Positions 22,558 to 33,778 of a DNA stretch of 64,000 nucleotides are shown here, piece after piece. Every line of letters starts with the position of its first letter. Position 1 is the first letter of the stretch. Both the position numbers and the translations under genes were made by a program. The notes under the pieces are model-generated. The model ran no database searches, was not told the origin of the DNA, and saw only the letters and a list, made by a program, of their open reading frames with translations. Source of the stretch: Adiantum capillus-veneris (taxonomy: Eukaryota > Streptophyta > Polypodiopsida > Polypodiales > Pteridaceae); assembly GCA_014529385.2 (NCBI GenBank), contig CM043965.1, positions 16,182,912 through 16,246,911 on the forward strand, read 5' to 3'.

Positions 22558-25425
22558 CTTGGAATTGTTTTTGGTCTCTTGGAGTCTGTTCACTCCTTGA
22601 TTCTCTGACTTTGGTCGTTTTGCTCCTGAAACTATAGGTCATTTTCCCCCAAATTTTGAATAGTATGATGTCCCATATGTCTTGAGAAGTGGCCCTATTA
22701 AGTTTGGTCTAGTTTGGAGTAGTTTTGAGACCTTAGCTAAAAATGATGCTTTGTAGTAATCTGAGCCGATTTTTTATATTGAGGGCCTCAACTAAACGTT
22801 CTTTTTTATTCCACCTACGTACATTGGTTATCATACCTATATGGAAGCTCTCTGTGAAGTTAGAAAGCAATGGTCAAATTTTAGCTTATTATCTATAGGC
22901 CCACCTAGCTATGAGTCAACTGGTCATATGAATCATTGAGAACGTTCTATCAGTGAATACTATGGGGTCCTTCAGGTTTGGAATGATTCGGTCCACAAAT
23001 CTAGAAGTTATGGTCAGTTTCCTCTCTAAGCTACCACAACCCCAAAACATATACAGACAAACTCGTTAGTAAGTTAGGAACGTACCTCTCATGTCTCATG
23101 CGAGACTCTGTAGCGTAGAAGCCGGTAGAGATGAGCTACAACATTTAGACAACTAGCTCTAAAAGCTCTCTCCAATAGGGTCAAAGTAGAAATGAGACTA
23201 GTTTTGGCCTACCTGGGCTATACATTCCCGTGCTTACTGACTCATTTCCTCTCAAACTCCCCCGTTATTCCTACTAGACTGTGTGGTACACCTCCCTCAC
23301 AAAAAAGTTGTCATTTGGATTTCGATTCCTCCTTCTTTGAGAAATTCACCAAATCATGCATTGCTTACCCAATTTAGGCTTTCCGTAACCGCTGTCGAAA
23401 CCAAACAAGGTTTGGCATGCTCATCCGTCTTCCCTTCTTGACCATCAAGGTCTCTTTTGTTTTTCCGTCTGAGCTTTTTTACTATTTATTTTCTATTTTT
23501 GAACCCTTTTTATTAAAATATTAAAAGAAAAATGATAGAGTAACCCAAAACATGGAAAACCAATCCAAAAATTACCTAAGCACACATACACATTAGAGTT
23601 GGCCATATTTTTGTGGATTTCTCTACTTTGATCACTTTTTTGGCCAAAAAACATGCAAAAAAATGCAATGTTTTGACGTTTTTGACAGTACTTACACTAT
23701 TTACACACACACACACACACACACACACCCCCCTAGGGATTATCATATCCAATATTTCACATTCTCTTTACTTATGCGGGCATTTTACTTTTGAGTTAAA
23801 AAAACAGACATTAATATACAAGCACTTCAAAACACTACCCTTTTTCTAATCTGTTTTAGATATCCGGGTCCACATTGAGAATGCCTCTCCCCTCTTTGTT
23901 TGAGTCCTCTGAGACGACACAGTGTAGCCCGACGGGTTATGCAGTGCATGGGTAGTCAAGTCGTGTCTGTGCATAGCCGAGGTTGGCTCTACCATGCTAT
24001 TGAGGTCAATGCAATTTAAAACAATATGATTTGCAATAGGTGGGTCTTGAGCGGTGAGTGCAGTGACAAAGCATCATGTTGGTTGACTCTCTTGAATAGT
24101 AGATCTTGAAGTAATCAGGATCATTTCTTTATAGTTTCATGTGTATAACCAAGGATTTCATTGATGTGATCACGATCGTGTGATTACGTTAATAACACCA
24201 GTAATTACACAAGAAAAAGACGTGATCATGTTAATTGTTAACATGATCTTGATGATGACCTGCAAAAACCAATAGAGCCAGCTAGTCCGTCGGATATAAA
24301 CACGTTCCCTCAGGGCCTGCTGGGTTTTCTTATTTTCTCAACGGACCTGTCGGATAAAGGCAGTTTCCCAACAAGCCCGTCGAGAAAATAAAAACCCTGG
24401 CGAGTGTAATTATGTAAAGTAAAACCCTTGCTACTCGTGGTGCTTTGACTAGGAAAATCCCTGGTAGAGTATCTAAGCGCCCAGTACAATCATCTCTTTG
24501 TGAATTGACGTAAGGTTACTGAGTCACAGGTCCTTTTATTGGGTTGAATGTGATTCTTAATTCAATAACCACTTCTAAAAATATTTAAATCCTTCATCGA
24601 ACATAAAGGTACAAAACCAAAATAGTTGAGAATTTAAAGAGTCATGCTCATTACGACGAAGCCATTGGTCCATAAAAGGGTTGAAGTTGATTTTAGAAGA
24701 TGAGCATAAGTAAATGACGAGTCGATAGTGAAGGGTTGGATGCCCTGTACTAGTGTATTGGGCATATAAAGATCCTTGAAGTCTTGCATTTTTCACCATT
24801 ATAGGTTTGAGTTGATATACATTGTCATTGCATAATATAAGATCTATAATCCTTAATTGGGTGAAAATAGCTTTTATATATTGAATTGGATGCATAAGGG
24901 GGCTACAATCCTTGACCGGGTACAAGTAGTCCTCAATTGTGTGATTGTATTGAAGATTTCTTTGTGTTTTTTTATGCATTGGTTTATAGGAAGTGCATTA
25001 TGTATTATGAAAGATCGTTAGTGCTTGACATGACGAGTCATAGATATTATTACTTTCGTGTATGTTTTGCAAATAATTATCATTGTTTCAATGTAGAAGC
25101 TGATTATTCTTTGTAGCATTTGAAAATAGATGTGTGTTATTGTTTGCAAATCAAAGAGGATGTATAAATAATCATCATATTGATAATTACATTGACAAAG
25201 TCATAGCATTGTTGTATTCATAATGTCGTGTAGAGAGTGCATTGCAATGTGTATGTTTAATCACAACATATGTGATTGAATGTGGATTGATTAGAGTGCA
25301 TTGCAAATCTCATACTTGCAGATTTGATTACTTTCTTAGTGAATGTTTTTCTAATATTTATGAAAAGAAGAAAAAAGTTTTTAAAACCGAATATTTAGTT
25401 CTTACGCCTTCAATATTAAATTGAA
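22558..25425. other. Unassigned intergenic sequence
   Basis: No recognisable gene. It holds a (CA)n run at about 23701-23727 and a 25-bp hairpin at 24224-24248 (arms GATCATGTTAA). A low-complexity stretch at 24800-24960 repeats TACAATCCTTGACCGGGT-like phrases. The minus-strand open frame at 24575-24979 is built from these repeats and is probably not a gene. Confidence 0.4.
23701..23727. repeat. (CA)n microsatellite
   Basis: About 13 CA dinucleotides followed by a C run. Confidence 0.92.
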
Positions 25426-25429
25426 AGAA

Positions 25430-25857
25430 ATGGAGCAAAATTTTGGCATAAGTGGTATGAAGAAGGCAAAGAATAAAAAAGTCCCCCAATGACAAAGAGT
25501 GGGATTATGCTCACAATATATGCGGTCGATATATGGAGTGGCAATGTAAATTTTCTTCATTACAAAATCAGGTGGTGCACCACGTATTAGGGACCATTTT
25601 TTGGGTAGCATTAAAAAGAATTATAAGAAATGTGAACATCCTCAGGCACTTGCAATTGCAAAGCGTTTGAGAGAAGAGCTCGCCAAAAAAGGTGTCAAGA
25701 GACAACGGATACATAGCTCTATTAAGGATGCAAGTCAAGAGCAGATAGAGCCAAATATTAACTCTGTTGATCCTGTGGTGACACCAACTAACCTTGCAGA
25801 ACAGCCTGCGCAGGGAGAGGAAATGTCAAGTAGTGTTCCTTTTAAGTGTCACATGTA
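25430..25857 (+). pseudogene. hAT transposase N-terminal BED-finger fragment
   Basis: Frame segments give DKEWDYAHNICGRYMEWQCK followed, after a one-base shift, by GGAPRIRDHFLGSIKKNYKK and CEHPQALAIAKRLREELAKK. The spacing of the WQCKFSSLQNQ cysteine region and the H/C pair matches the BED zinc finger that starts many plant hAT transposases. It ends with a Q/E/P-rich linker at 25857. The rest of a transposase lies immediately to the right but on the other strand. Confidence 0.7.
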
Positions 25858-26697
25858 ATTTTCTCTTTCACTTTTTCTTTTTGTTGAAGCTGCCATTTTT
25901 CAAAGGCTGTGCAATTGAAAGCGTCAATCATAGCACACTTACTGCGGAGAAGTGATTCCAATGTATAAAAATGCGAGCAAAGTCGAGTTTCAGCAGGAAG
26001 TTTCAACATCACTGACATGTGTGTTCTGTACAAATCGAGCACTCTTTGTCGTAAATTTTACAACTTGTCACGATGTGTCAATTATTTTGGCAAACCATGT
26101 GGTTTCTTCACTAGTGTACCAATCCTTTAGCACCAAGTTTAAACTGTGCGTATTACAACCATTAGCAAAAATGTGTAGAAAGCAATTTTTATAATTCTTT
26201 GCATTTTCCATGACTACTTGAACGACATGTTCAGCTCCAATTTCTTTAATTACATTTATCAAGATCGTAGGAATGTATTTGTCAATTTTAATTACATCAA
26301 AATTGTCAATCACCTTTATGAACGTTTCTCCCCTTGGACAAACCGGCATTACATTGATCAATGATCTTCTTTGAATATTAGACCAACCATCACTCAAAAC
26401 TGTGCATTCTAAAAGCGAAATATTCCCAAGTATTATTTTGGAAACACACTCTTTGACTTCGATGTAACATTTGTACAAGACAACATTTCGTATCGTGTGA
26501 TATGAAGGGGCTAAAAATCCTGGGCCAAACTCACTTATTTTCTTCCAGGTGGACTTCCAATGATTGTTGTCTACCATGACCATAGCACTTCTAGTGAAGA
26601 AAATTGCTTTGGCAAGTACGGTTTGTGCTTCTTCTAGAGACTGCATTTGAAAGCTTTGATGCAATGATTTTTGACGCATTTGTCCAAGTCCACCTTC
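25842..26697 (-). pseudogene. hAT transposase core (DUF659-like) fragment
   Basis: Readable on the minus strand: GPGFLAPSYHTIRNVVLYKC, CTVLSDGWSNIQRRSLINVM, GAEHVVQVVMENAKNYKNC, and CNTHSLNLVLKDWYTSEETT. A frame change then leads to LPAETRLCSHFYTLESLLRS and a lysine-rich end. The D in SDGWSN and the D/E-N-A motif correspond to the catalytic part of hAT transposases. The N-terminal side runs into the LTR of copia B at about 26697. It is inverted relative to the BED fragment, so an internal inversion or two separate copies must be invoked. Confidence 0.85.
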
Positions 26698-26930
26698 ATA
26701 TACAGTGGTAGTGATGTGTGTGAACACACTAGGACCGCCGGGGCATTTTTTCCCTCTTTAGGAGGTTTTTTCCCTCGTGCATTGTATGCACGTCCATCAC
26801 TCTAGGGATATCTATCTTTCCATTGCACACTAAGTAACACACTCTCTATTGTGTGCTTTGAGCTTCCTTCATCTTCTCCAAGATGTGGGTGTTTCTCTGC
26901 AACCCTAATTCCAACAATTGGTCTCAGAGC
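26698..26930 (+). repeat. 5' LTR and primer-binding site of copia B
   Basis: From CATATACAGTGGTAGTG to AATTCCAACA (26916), followed after one base by TTGGTCTCAGAGC. It aligns with the 3' LTR at 33556-33778 and with the LTRs of copia A. Confidence 0.9.
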
Positions 26931-27260
26931 AGGTTACGTCCTCCTGGGCTTAGTTGTCAGCTGCTCTAGCACACACCTGCTCACTTTCTTCAATTACAGT
27001 GAGATTTGGAGAGCGTTCGCAGGTCGACAAATATTTTGGGTTTGCTCAGATTTTTGATTTGGGCTCATTTCGGCCTCCGTTTCCACTACATGAAAGCCTA
27101 TACAGGCAATTTTGTCATTTTGTGTAGAATTTTTGTCAGCACCATTTTCTGCATAACAGGTGCCTTACAGTCTTCTACGGTTTGTGCTATATAGCACATG
27201 TTGTTCCCGCTCCATTTCTCCTATTTTCGGGCAGTTTTCACATCAGGTGCAACATTTACC

Positions 27261-28196
27261 ATGGCTGACAACAACACAAATGTCTTCAAGATGTTTGCTG
27301 CTGAGGACAAGTTGGATGGGGACAATTACCCTATGTGGGCTTATATGATGCAACACGTTCTTGTGTCAAAGGGCATCTGGAATATTGTGCAGGGCATTGA
27401 TGTACGTCCTCGTTCTGAGGATGCAGGCGATGTTGAGGATGTTGCAGGTCTTGCTACAAGGATTGCTGCTATTAGAGTTGTTTTACCTATGGTAGAACAA
27501 GATCGTTGGGATGTAAAGGATGCGCAAGGTCATGCATTGATTGCGTTGTCTGTGAAGCGCACCATTGTTCCTCACATCCGTTCAACAAAATCTGCAAAAC
27601 ATGCATTCTAGCAGGTCTTTATGCAAGCCGCAATGAGGCTAAAATTGCTTTGCTGCGTAAAGAGCTGGAGTCGAAGATTATGCATGAGGAAGATGATATG
27701 GACACTTTTCTTGATGGTGTCAAGGACATCAATGAGCAACTTATTTCTACAGGTGAAGTCATTTCACACAGTTCCCTTGTACAGACTGTTCTTGATGCCT
27801 TACCAGATTCTTACCAGACTTTTGCTAGTATTTGGAGACTTATGACCCAAGGAAATCCATAAGTTTTCAAGTTTGATGCATTATGCACATTACTATTGCA
27901 AGAGTCACTTTCCAAAAAAAACAGGACTAGACAACGTGCAATTGAACATGCTTTTATTGCTTCTCAAAGAAAGGGTGGTAACAACAACACAGCCACTTCT
28001 TATGGTTCTGCTGCGAGTGGTAAAACTTCTGTTCCTAATGCTTCTGCTGACAGCAATTCGTCTGAAAATTTTGGTGATAAGGGAAAAAAGAAAATGCATT
28101 GCCATTATTGTAAAGCTAATGATCACTTGATCAAGTCGTGTCCTAAGTTGAAGGCCAAAGAGGCTAAGAAGAAAGAGGGCGGTTCCACTGCAAATG
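27261..28196 (+). pseudogene. Copia B gag
   Basis: Starts MADNNTNVFKMFAAEDKLDG at 27261. A frame break occurs near 27610, then GLYASRNEAKIALLRKELES and SLVQTVLDALPDSYQTFAS. Another break near 27860 precedes a basic stretch with the zinc knuckle CHYCKANDHLIKSC (CX2C...H...C, near 28099-28140). The reading frame is then cut by the MITE. Gag forms the virus-like particle in intact elements. Confidence 0.9.
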
Positions 28197-29208
28197 CATT
28201 AGGAAAGAAATGGACTCATTTTCGGGCCTTTTAGCTCTAGTGAGAGAATGCTCCTTAGCCAATAGGAAGAAGGCTAACGTTATGTTGAAAAAACCTTTTT
28301 TCTCATTTTGAAAATGTCCATGAAAACCATTTTGGTGAAATTGTCACTATTATCAGAAAAGTAAGGCGCTTGATAATAACATCTTGCACAAGCGCCGAAC
28401 GCCTTTTTATGACCCGTTGTTGCTATCCTATAAAGTGAAGTACTTGTACTTGTGCATATCACACAAGTATCAATCACCTTTTTATGAAGTACTCGCAATT
28501 TAAATTCGAACAGATCGTACTTGATAGTGATTGATACATACTATTTAAAACTATAAAGGAGTCAGAACCAAGCGAATAGAGGCCTTCAGGGATCTTTGGG
28601 ACCTCTATTTGCTTGGTTCTGACCTCATGAGGCCTTAGGATTAAGATATAGCATTTTTAAGCCCACAGATGCATCCAGAATGTCCAAAAACCTTAGGATA
28701 GCTCTTTAAAACGCTGAAATCTGATGTCTCTAGCTCAAGATATAACATTTTTAAGCCTATGGCCTCATGAGCTCAGTACCAAGCTCCTCAAGGGCCTCTA
28801 TTCGCTTGGTACTGACCTCATGAGGCCCTAGGCTTAAAAATGCTATATCTTGAGCTAGAGATGTCAGATTTCAGCGTTTTAAAGAGCTATCTTACGTTTT
28901 TTGGACATTTTGGATGCATCCGTGGTATTATTTTTGTATTTTGAAAACAACTCTTATGTGTTTTCTCTCATTGTACATCACATCACTCATTAAGATTCAC
29001 AGACATGGATTTTTTTGTACACTTAAGGTGGGCTCGTAAAAAGCATTTTGTACGAGCATGCAATTAAGTGATTGAGCAAACTTTTACGTATGTACTATGA
29101 GAAATAGAATTCCAAAAAAAAACTTTTGCATTTTTCATAATTACCTCTCTCTATGCTGAGTTGGCGTTTCTTACAGGGCCCAAAATTGAGTCCAAGTTTC
29201 TCCTAATG
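28197..29208. mobile_element. 1,012-bp MITE with CATTAGGAG ends and hairpin core
   Basis: The left end CATTAGGAAAGAAATGGACT and the complement of the right end CATTAGGAGAAACTTGGACT form inverted repeats of about 36 bp. Flanking copia DNA shows the insertion point: ...GCAAATG on the left and CTGGTTCC... on the right reconstruct the gag reading frame, with at most a 2-bp (GC) duplication. No coding sequence. The middle holds one hairpin module (28561-28623) and a long inverted repeat (28664-28771 with 28817-28924). The first 100 bp match the left end of the large element at 41703. Confidence 0.88.
28561..28924. repeat. Hairpin modules in the MITE
   Basis: The module at 28561-28623 has arms GTCAGAACCAAGCGAATAGA and complement. 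A second, partly deleted module lies at 28772-28816 (CTCAGTACCAAG ... CGCTTGGTACTGA). It is the loop of a larger inverted repeat with arms of about 108 bp. The arm core is shared with the modules at 48-52 kb. Confidence 0.85.
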
Positions 29209-29757
29209 CTGGTTCCACTACAAATGCAGCCATTGTTGAGTCTTTTGTGAAAGGAGACTGTGTTGCTGATGTTGATGCAGAATGGGATTTTAGCGCAGAG
29301 TGCACTTACAATCTTGTTGTCCACGATGCATGCATGTCAACTGCTACAGATTCACATGTGTGGTATTTTGACATTGGTGCTACAAAGCACATTACCTCAC
29401 ATCGTGAATTGTTCACCTCTCTCGAGTCTGTCCCTCATGGGAATTCAGTCACTTGTGCACCAACAATGCCTCTTATCTGGTTCAGGGAGTTGGAAAGATT
29501 GTGCTTATTGCTACAAATGGCAGTTCCTTCATACATGTTGATGCACTTTATGTACCTGGGATCAAGAAGAATCTCTTATCTGTATCCGCACTTGATAGAC
29601 TTGGACTTGTAGTCAAATTTGTGGATGTCAGATGTATAGTTCATAATCTCAGTTTTGGTGATGAAATTGTTGCATCTGTCTTTTTGTGCCATGGGTTGTA
29701 CAAGCTCACTTTTGTATGACAAGTGTGGACAAAATTTTGCAAATGCTGTTGCAGATT
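29209..29757 (+). pseudogene. Copia B protease and pre-integrase region
   Basis: WYFDIGATKHITSHRELF near 29360-29415 is the aspartic protease motif with DSGA changed to DIGA. It continues in shifted frames to VDALYVPGIKKNLLSVSALD and VKFVDVRCIVHNLSFGDEIV. Confidence 0.85.
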
Positions 29758-31062
29758 CAAGGGATATTTGAGATGCAAAACTTTGGCATGCACGTTTTGG
29801 TCATCTGAATTTTGCTAGTTTACTGCGTTTGCAGAAATCTGATATGGTTGCTTCTTTCCCGCCTCTTGAAGCACCTGTCAAACATGTTTGTGAAGGCTGT
29901 ATTTTGGGTAAAATGCAACGTTCTTAGTTTCTAAAGGATGGTTCAGTTCGGGCCACATGCAGGTTGCAGCTTGTGCATAGTGATGTTTGTGGGCCCATGC
30001 AAACTCCGTCCTTGGGCAATTACCTTTACTTCGTAACTTTCATTGATGATTACTCCAAGCATGCATGGGTATTTCCGCTAAAGCAAAGTCCAAAGTTTTA
30101 TGTGCTTCAAACAATTTTTGGCTATGGCTGAAAATGTCTCGAAATGTACTATGGGCACCCTCCGTTCCGATCGAGGGAGGGAGTATATGTCTCATGAATT
30201 CAATGCATTTCTGGCTAGTCGTGGAATAAAACACCAATGTAAAGTGCCTTATACACCTCAGCAAAATGGTGTTGCTAAGAGGAAAAACAGGTCACTTACG
30301 GTCACTTACGAAAATGGCACGATGTATGGTCAAAAGTCAAGCTTTGCCGCATTCTTTTTGGCTTGAGGCCATCGTGTGTGCCACTTATGTACTAAAAAGG
30401 TGTCCTACAAAAGCTTTGCAGTCTATTACTCCATATGAAGCACGACATGATAGAAAGCCTTCTATTGAGCACATGCATGTATTTGGCTGTTTGGCATATG
30501 CTTTGGTGCCACAAACACAGCGCATATAATTGGATGATAAGGCTGCCAAATGTATTTTTGTTGGTTATAGTGCTGAAATCAAAGGTTACATGTTGTATCA
30601 TCCGCAAACAAAACGTAATTTGGTTTCACGGGATGTAGTGTTTGTGGAAGATTCTGTCCAGCCCTTGCTGTCATGTACTAGAGACAGTAATGTAAGCTCA
30701 CAAGACATTTATGACACTTTGTTGCCTCTTTTCAGTGGTGGAAATTCGAATGTAAGTTCCAATGAGGCAAATGTACAGCCTATGGGGGTTTCTAAAAATG
30801 TTACATATCAGCCTATTACTGATGCAGATGTACATGATGTACTTGATGAGGAAAGGGATGAAAATGAGCAGGCTAAAGGTATGCTAAAATGGTTGGTGCA
30901 CACTTTGCGTGATAGTAAATTGGATGCACCTTTGTCTAGTCGTACTCGTTCAGGGTCTCGCCATGCATCTTATGCATTAGATTGTTATGCTTCGGCTGTG
31001 TCTAGCTTACATGATGTTGAGGAACCTCTGTCTTTTAATGAAGCACAGAATTGAGAAAATTG
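29758..31062 (+). pseudogene. Copia B integrase and linker
   Basis: Integrase pieces: WHARFGHLNFASLLRLQKS, HSDVCGPMQTPS near 29970, FIDDYSKHAWVFPL, TLRSDRGREYMSHEF and YTPQQNGVAKRKNRS near 30250-30290. As in copia A, the DDE glutamate position reads Lys. A short tandem duplication of GGTCACTTACG at 30289-30310 shifts the frame. The linker (30530-31054) includes CIFVGYSAEIKGYMLYHP. Confidence 0.87.
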
Positions 31063-32033
31063 GATGGCTACCATGCAATGAGAATATGATGCATTTATAA
31101 AAAATGACACATGGACTTTATGTGATTCTCCTCCTGGCAAAAAGGCCATTGGTACGAAGTGGGTTTACAAGTTGAAACACAAGCCAGATGGTGAGATTGA
31201 TCGCCATAAGGATTGACTTGTTGCAAAGGGTTGTGCACAACAAAAAGGCATAGATTATGAAGAGACGTTTGCTCCCACTTGTCGTATGACTAGTGTGCGT
31301 TTTCTATGTGCATTGGCAGCTCATTTTGGTTGGGATGTACATCAATCAGACATTGTTACTGATTTCTTGGATGGTGACATATTTGAGGAAGTTTATGTAA
31401 TGCAGCCTCGCGGTTTTGTCATAAAAGGACAAGAGGACAAAGCATGCAGATGTAAGAAGGCTTTGTATGGGTTGAAGCAATCTCATCGTGCTTGGTATGA
31501 GAAAGCTGACACTCATTGGGTCAAACGAGGCTTTCATAACAGTCCAAGAGAAAGCACATTGTATGTAAAGCGTGAGGGTGATGAACTTCTCATTATGGTT
31601 CTTTACGTCGATGATTTGTTGATCACTGGACCAAATGAGAGACATATTGCTGAATTTAAGGCTAATTGGAATGCTACTTTCAAGATGAAATATTTGGGGT
31701 TGTTGCATCATTATTTGGGTATACAGTTTAAGGAGTGTGATGGTGGTATTGCCTTGTGTCAGAAAAGTTACATAGAGACATTGCTATGTAAGTTTGAACT
31801 TGAGGATTGCAAACCTATTGCCACTCCCATGGAAACAGGTTTGAAGTGCAGTCTACATGATGCTGAGGATTTTGCTGATGTCACTCTTTATCAAACTGCT
31901 GTTGGCTACCTCATTTATGTATGCAACACAAGGCCGGATGTTCAGTTTGCAGTCTCACAAGTCAACAGATTTATGCATATCCCAGGGTCTAAGCATTGGT
32001 AGGCTGTCAAGAGCATTGGCAGGCTGTCAAGAG
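31063..32033 (+). pseudogene. Copia B reverse transcriptase, first copy
   Basis: Runs from NWMATMQ (31063) with a stop and DTWTLCDSPPGKKAIGTKWV to YVDDLLITGPNERHIAEF (near 31600-31660), TATPMET-like PIATPMETG, and the RNase H linker VSQVNRFMHIPGSKHW near 31990. It then runs directly into the start of a second RT copy at 32034. Several internal stops (31033, 31078, 31216, 32000). Confidence 0.88.
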
Positions 32034-33157
32034 AAAATGACACATGGACTTTATGTGATTTGCCTCCTGGCAAAAAGGCCATTGGTACGAAGTGGGTTTA
32101 CAAGTTGAAACGCAAGCTGGATGGTGAGATCGATCGCCATAAGGCTCGACTTGTTGCTAAGGGTTATGCACAACAAAAAGGCATAGATTATGAAGAGACT
32201 TTTGCTCCCACTTGTCGTATGACTACTGTACGTTTTCTATGTGCATTGGCAACTCATTTTGGTTGGGATGTACATCAATCAGACATTGTTACTGCTTTCT
32301 TGAATGGTGACATATTTGAGGAAGTTTATGTAACGCAGCCTCGCGGTTTTGTCATAAAAGGACAAGAGGACAAAGTGTGAAAATGTGACAAGGCTTTGTA
32401 TGGGTTGAAGCAATCTCCTCGTGCTTGGTATGAGAAAGCTTACACTCATTTGGTCAAACAAGGCTTTCGTAACAGTCCAACAGAAAGCACATTGTATGTA
32501 AAGAGTGAGGGTGATGTACTTCTCATTGTGGTTCTTTATGTTGATGATTTGCTGATCACTGGACCAAATGAGAGACATATTGTTGAATTTAAGGCTGATT
32601 TGAATGCTACTTTCAAGATGAAAGATTTGGGGCTGTTGCATCATTACTTGGGTATACAGTTTAAGCAGTGTGATGGTGGTATTGCCTTGTGTCAGAAAAG
32701 TTACATAGAGACATTACTATGTAAGTTTGGACTTGAGGATTGCAAAGCTATTGCCACTCCCATGGAAACAAGTTTGAAGTTGAGTCTACATGATGCTGGC
32801 GATCCTGCTGATGTCACTCTTTACCAAACTGCTGTTGGCTGCCTCATTTATGTATGCAACACGAGGCCAGATATTCAATTTGCAGTCTCACAGGTCAACA
32901 GATTTATGCATAGCCCAGGGTCTAAGCATTGGCAGGCTGTCAAGAGGATTTTTTGCTACCTTAGTGGCACTTTACATCTTGGCTTGTTCTATCCAAGGGG
33001 GGATCATTGCCGCCAGATTTACATGCTTTTTCGGACTCAGATTGGGCCGGTTGTTTTGACACGCGAGTGTCCACAAGTGGTTTTTTTTCATGCTTGGCAG
33101 TTCATGTATATCATGGTTGAGGAAGAAGAAACCTACTGTGGCCACTTCAAGTTGTGA
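32034..33157 (+). pseudogene. Copia B reverse transcriptase, second copy
   Basis: Starts again at NDTWTLCDLPPGKKAIGTKW and repeats the whole RT domain including HQSDIVTAFLNGDIFEEVYV, YVDDLLITGPNERHIVEF (near 32540) and VSQVNRFMHSPGSKHWQAVK. It then goes on into the normal copia tail (YLSGTLHLGLFYP). The unit length is about 930 bp. The two RT copies differ at many positions, so the duplication is old or joins two different family members. Confidence 0.88.
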
Positions 33158-33438
33158 TGCTGAGTATAGGGCAGTCTTCAGAGCTACGGTTGAGTGTGTA
33201 TGGCTCAGACGTTTTGGGTGTTGGACAGGACACTGCCAACACTATCTACACTAACAGTGAAAGTGGATTGGCAGTTGTGAGGAACCCAGTTTTTCATGCT
33301 CACACAAAGCACATTGAGGTGAATTACCACTATGTCAGGGAGAGGCTCTCAGCAAAAGAGGTCAACTTGGCTTATGTGCCAACACAGGACAACCTTGCAG
33401 ATCTTTTCGCAAAGGCATTGTCTCGTGAGAAGCTCTAA
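33150..33438 (+). pseudogene. Copia B RNase H C-terminal part
   Basis: Frame-shifted start, then DTANTIYTNSESGLAVVRNP, HTKHIEVNYHYVRERL and TQDNLADLFAKALSREKL, ending at a TAA. This is the standard end of copia pol, followed by a short spacer and the polypurine tract. Confidence 0.87.
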
Positions 33439-33546
33439 GCTTTCCGCAAAGCTTTGGGCTTGCTCGCCTTTGTGGACTGATCATGTCCTTAGGGCATGGC
33501 ACTTCCCTTTACTTATGTGCCAGCTCTCTTTCACCGCATCACTCCA

Positions 33547-33778
33547 GGGGGGATTTGTTACCATATACATGTGGTAGTGATGTGTGTGAACACACTAGGA
33601 CCGTCGGGGCATTTTCCCCTCTTTAGGAGGTTTTTTCCCCCATTCATTGTATATACACCCATCACTCTAGGGCTATCTATCTTTCCATTACACACTAAGT
33701 AACACACTCTCTATGTGTGCTTTGAGCTTCCTTCATCTTCTCCAAGCTGTGTGTTTCTCTGCAACCCTAATTCCAACA
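33547..33778 (+). repeat. Polypurine tract and 3' LTR of copia B
   Basis: GGGGGGATT then TGTTACCATATACATGTGG; the 223-bp LTR (33556-33778) ends CTAATTCCAACA. Confidence 0.92.

Larger units (their letters stand above)
26698..33778 (+). mobile_element. Ty1/copia retrotransposon B, decayed, with nested MITE
   Basis: 5' LTR 26698-26916, primer-binding site TTGGTCTCAGAGC at 26918, gag from 27261, and a MITE at 28197-29208. Protease, integrase, two tandem RT domains and RNase H follow, then a polypurine tract (GGGGGGATT, 33547-33555) and the 3' LTR 33556-33778. It is the same family as copia A. The first 15 bp or so of the 5' LTR are missing or diverged, so no target duplication is seen. Confidence 0.94.

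Noticed and set aside
24575-24979. 134-codon minus-strand ORF
   Set aside because: Composed of low-complexity, internally repeated DNA with no recognisable motif; probably chance.
26851-27348. Plus-strand ORFs across the copia B 5' LTR and leader
   Set aside because: They read LTR, primer site and leader in frames not used by gag, and have no domain.
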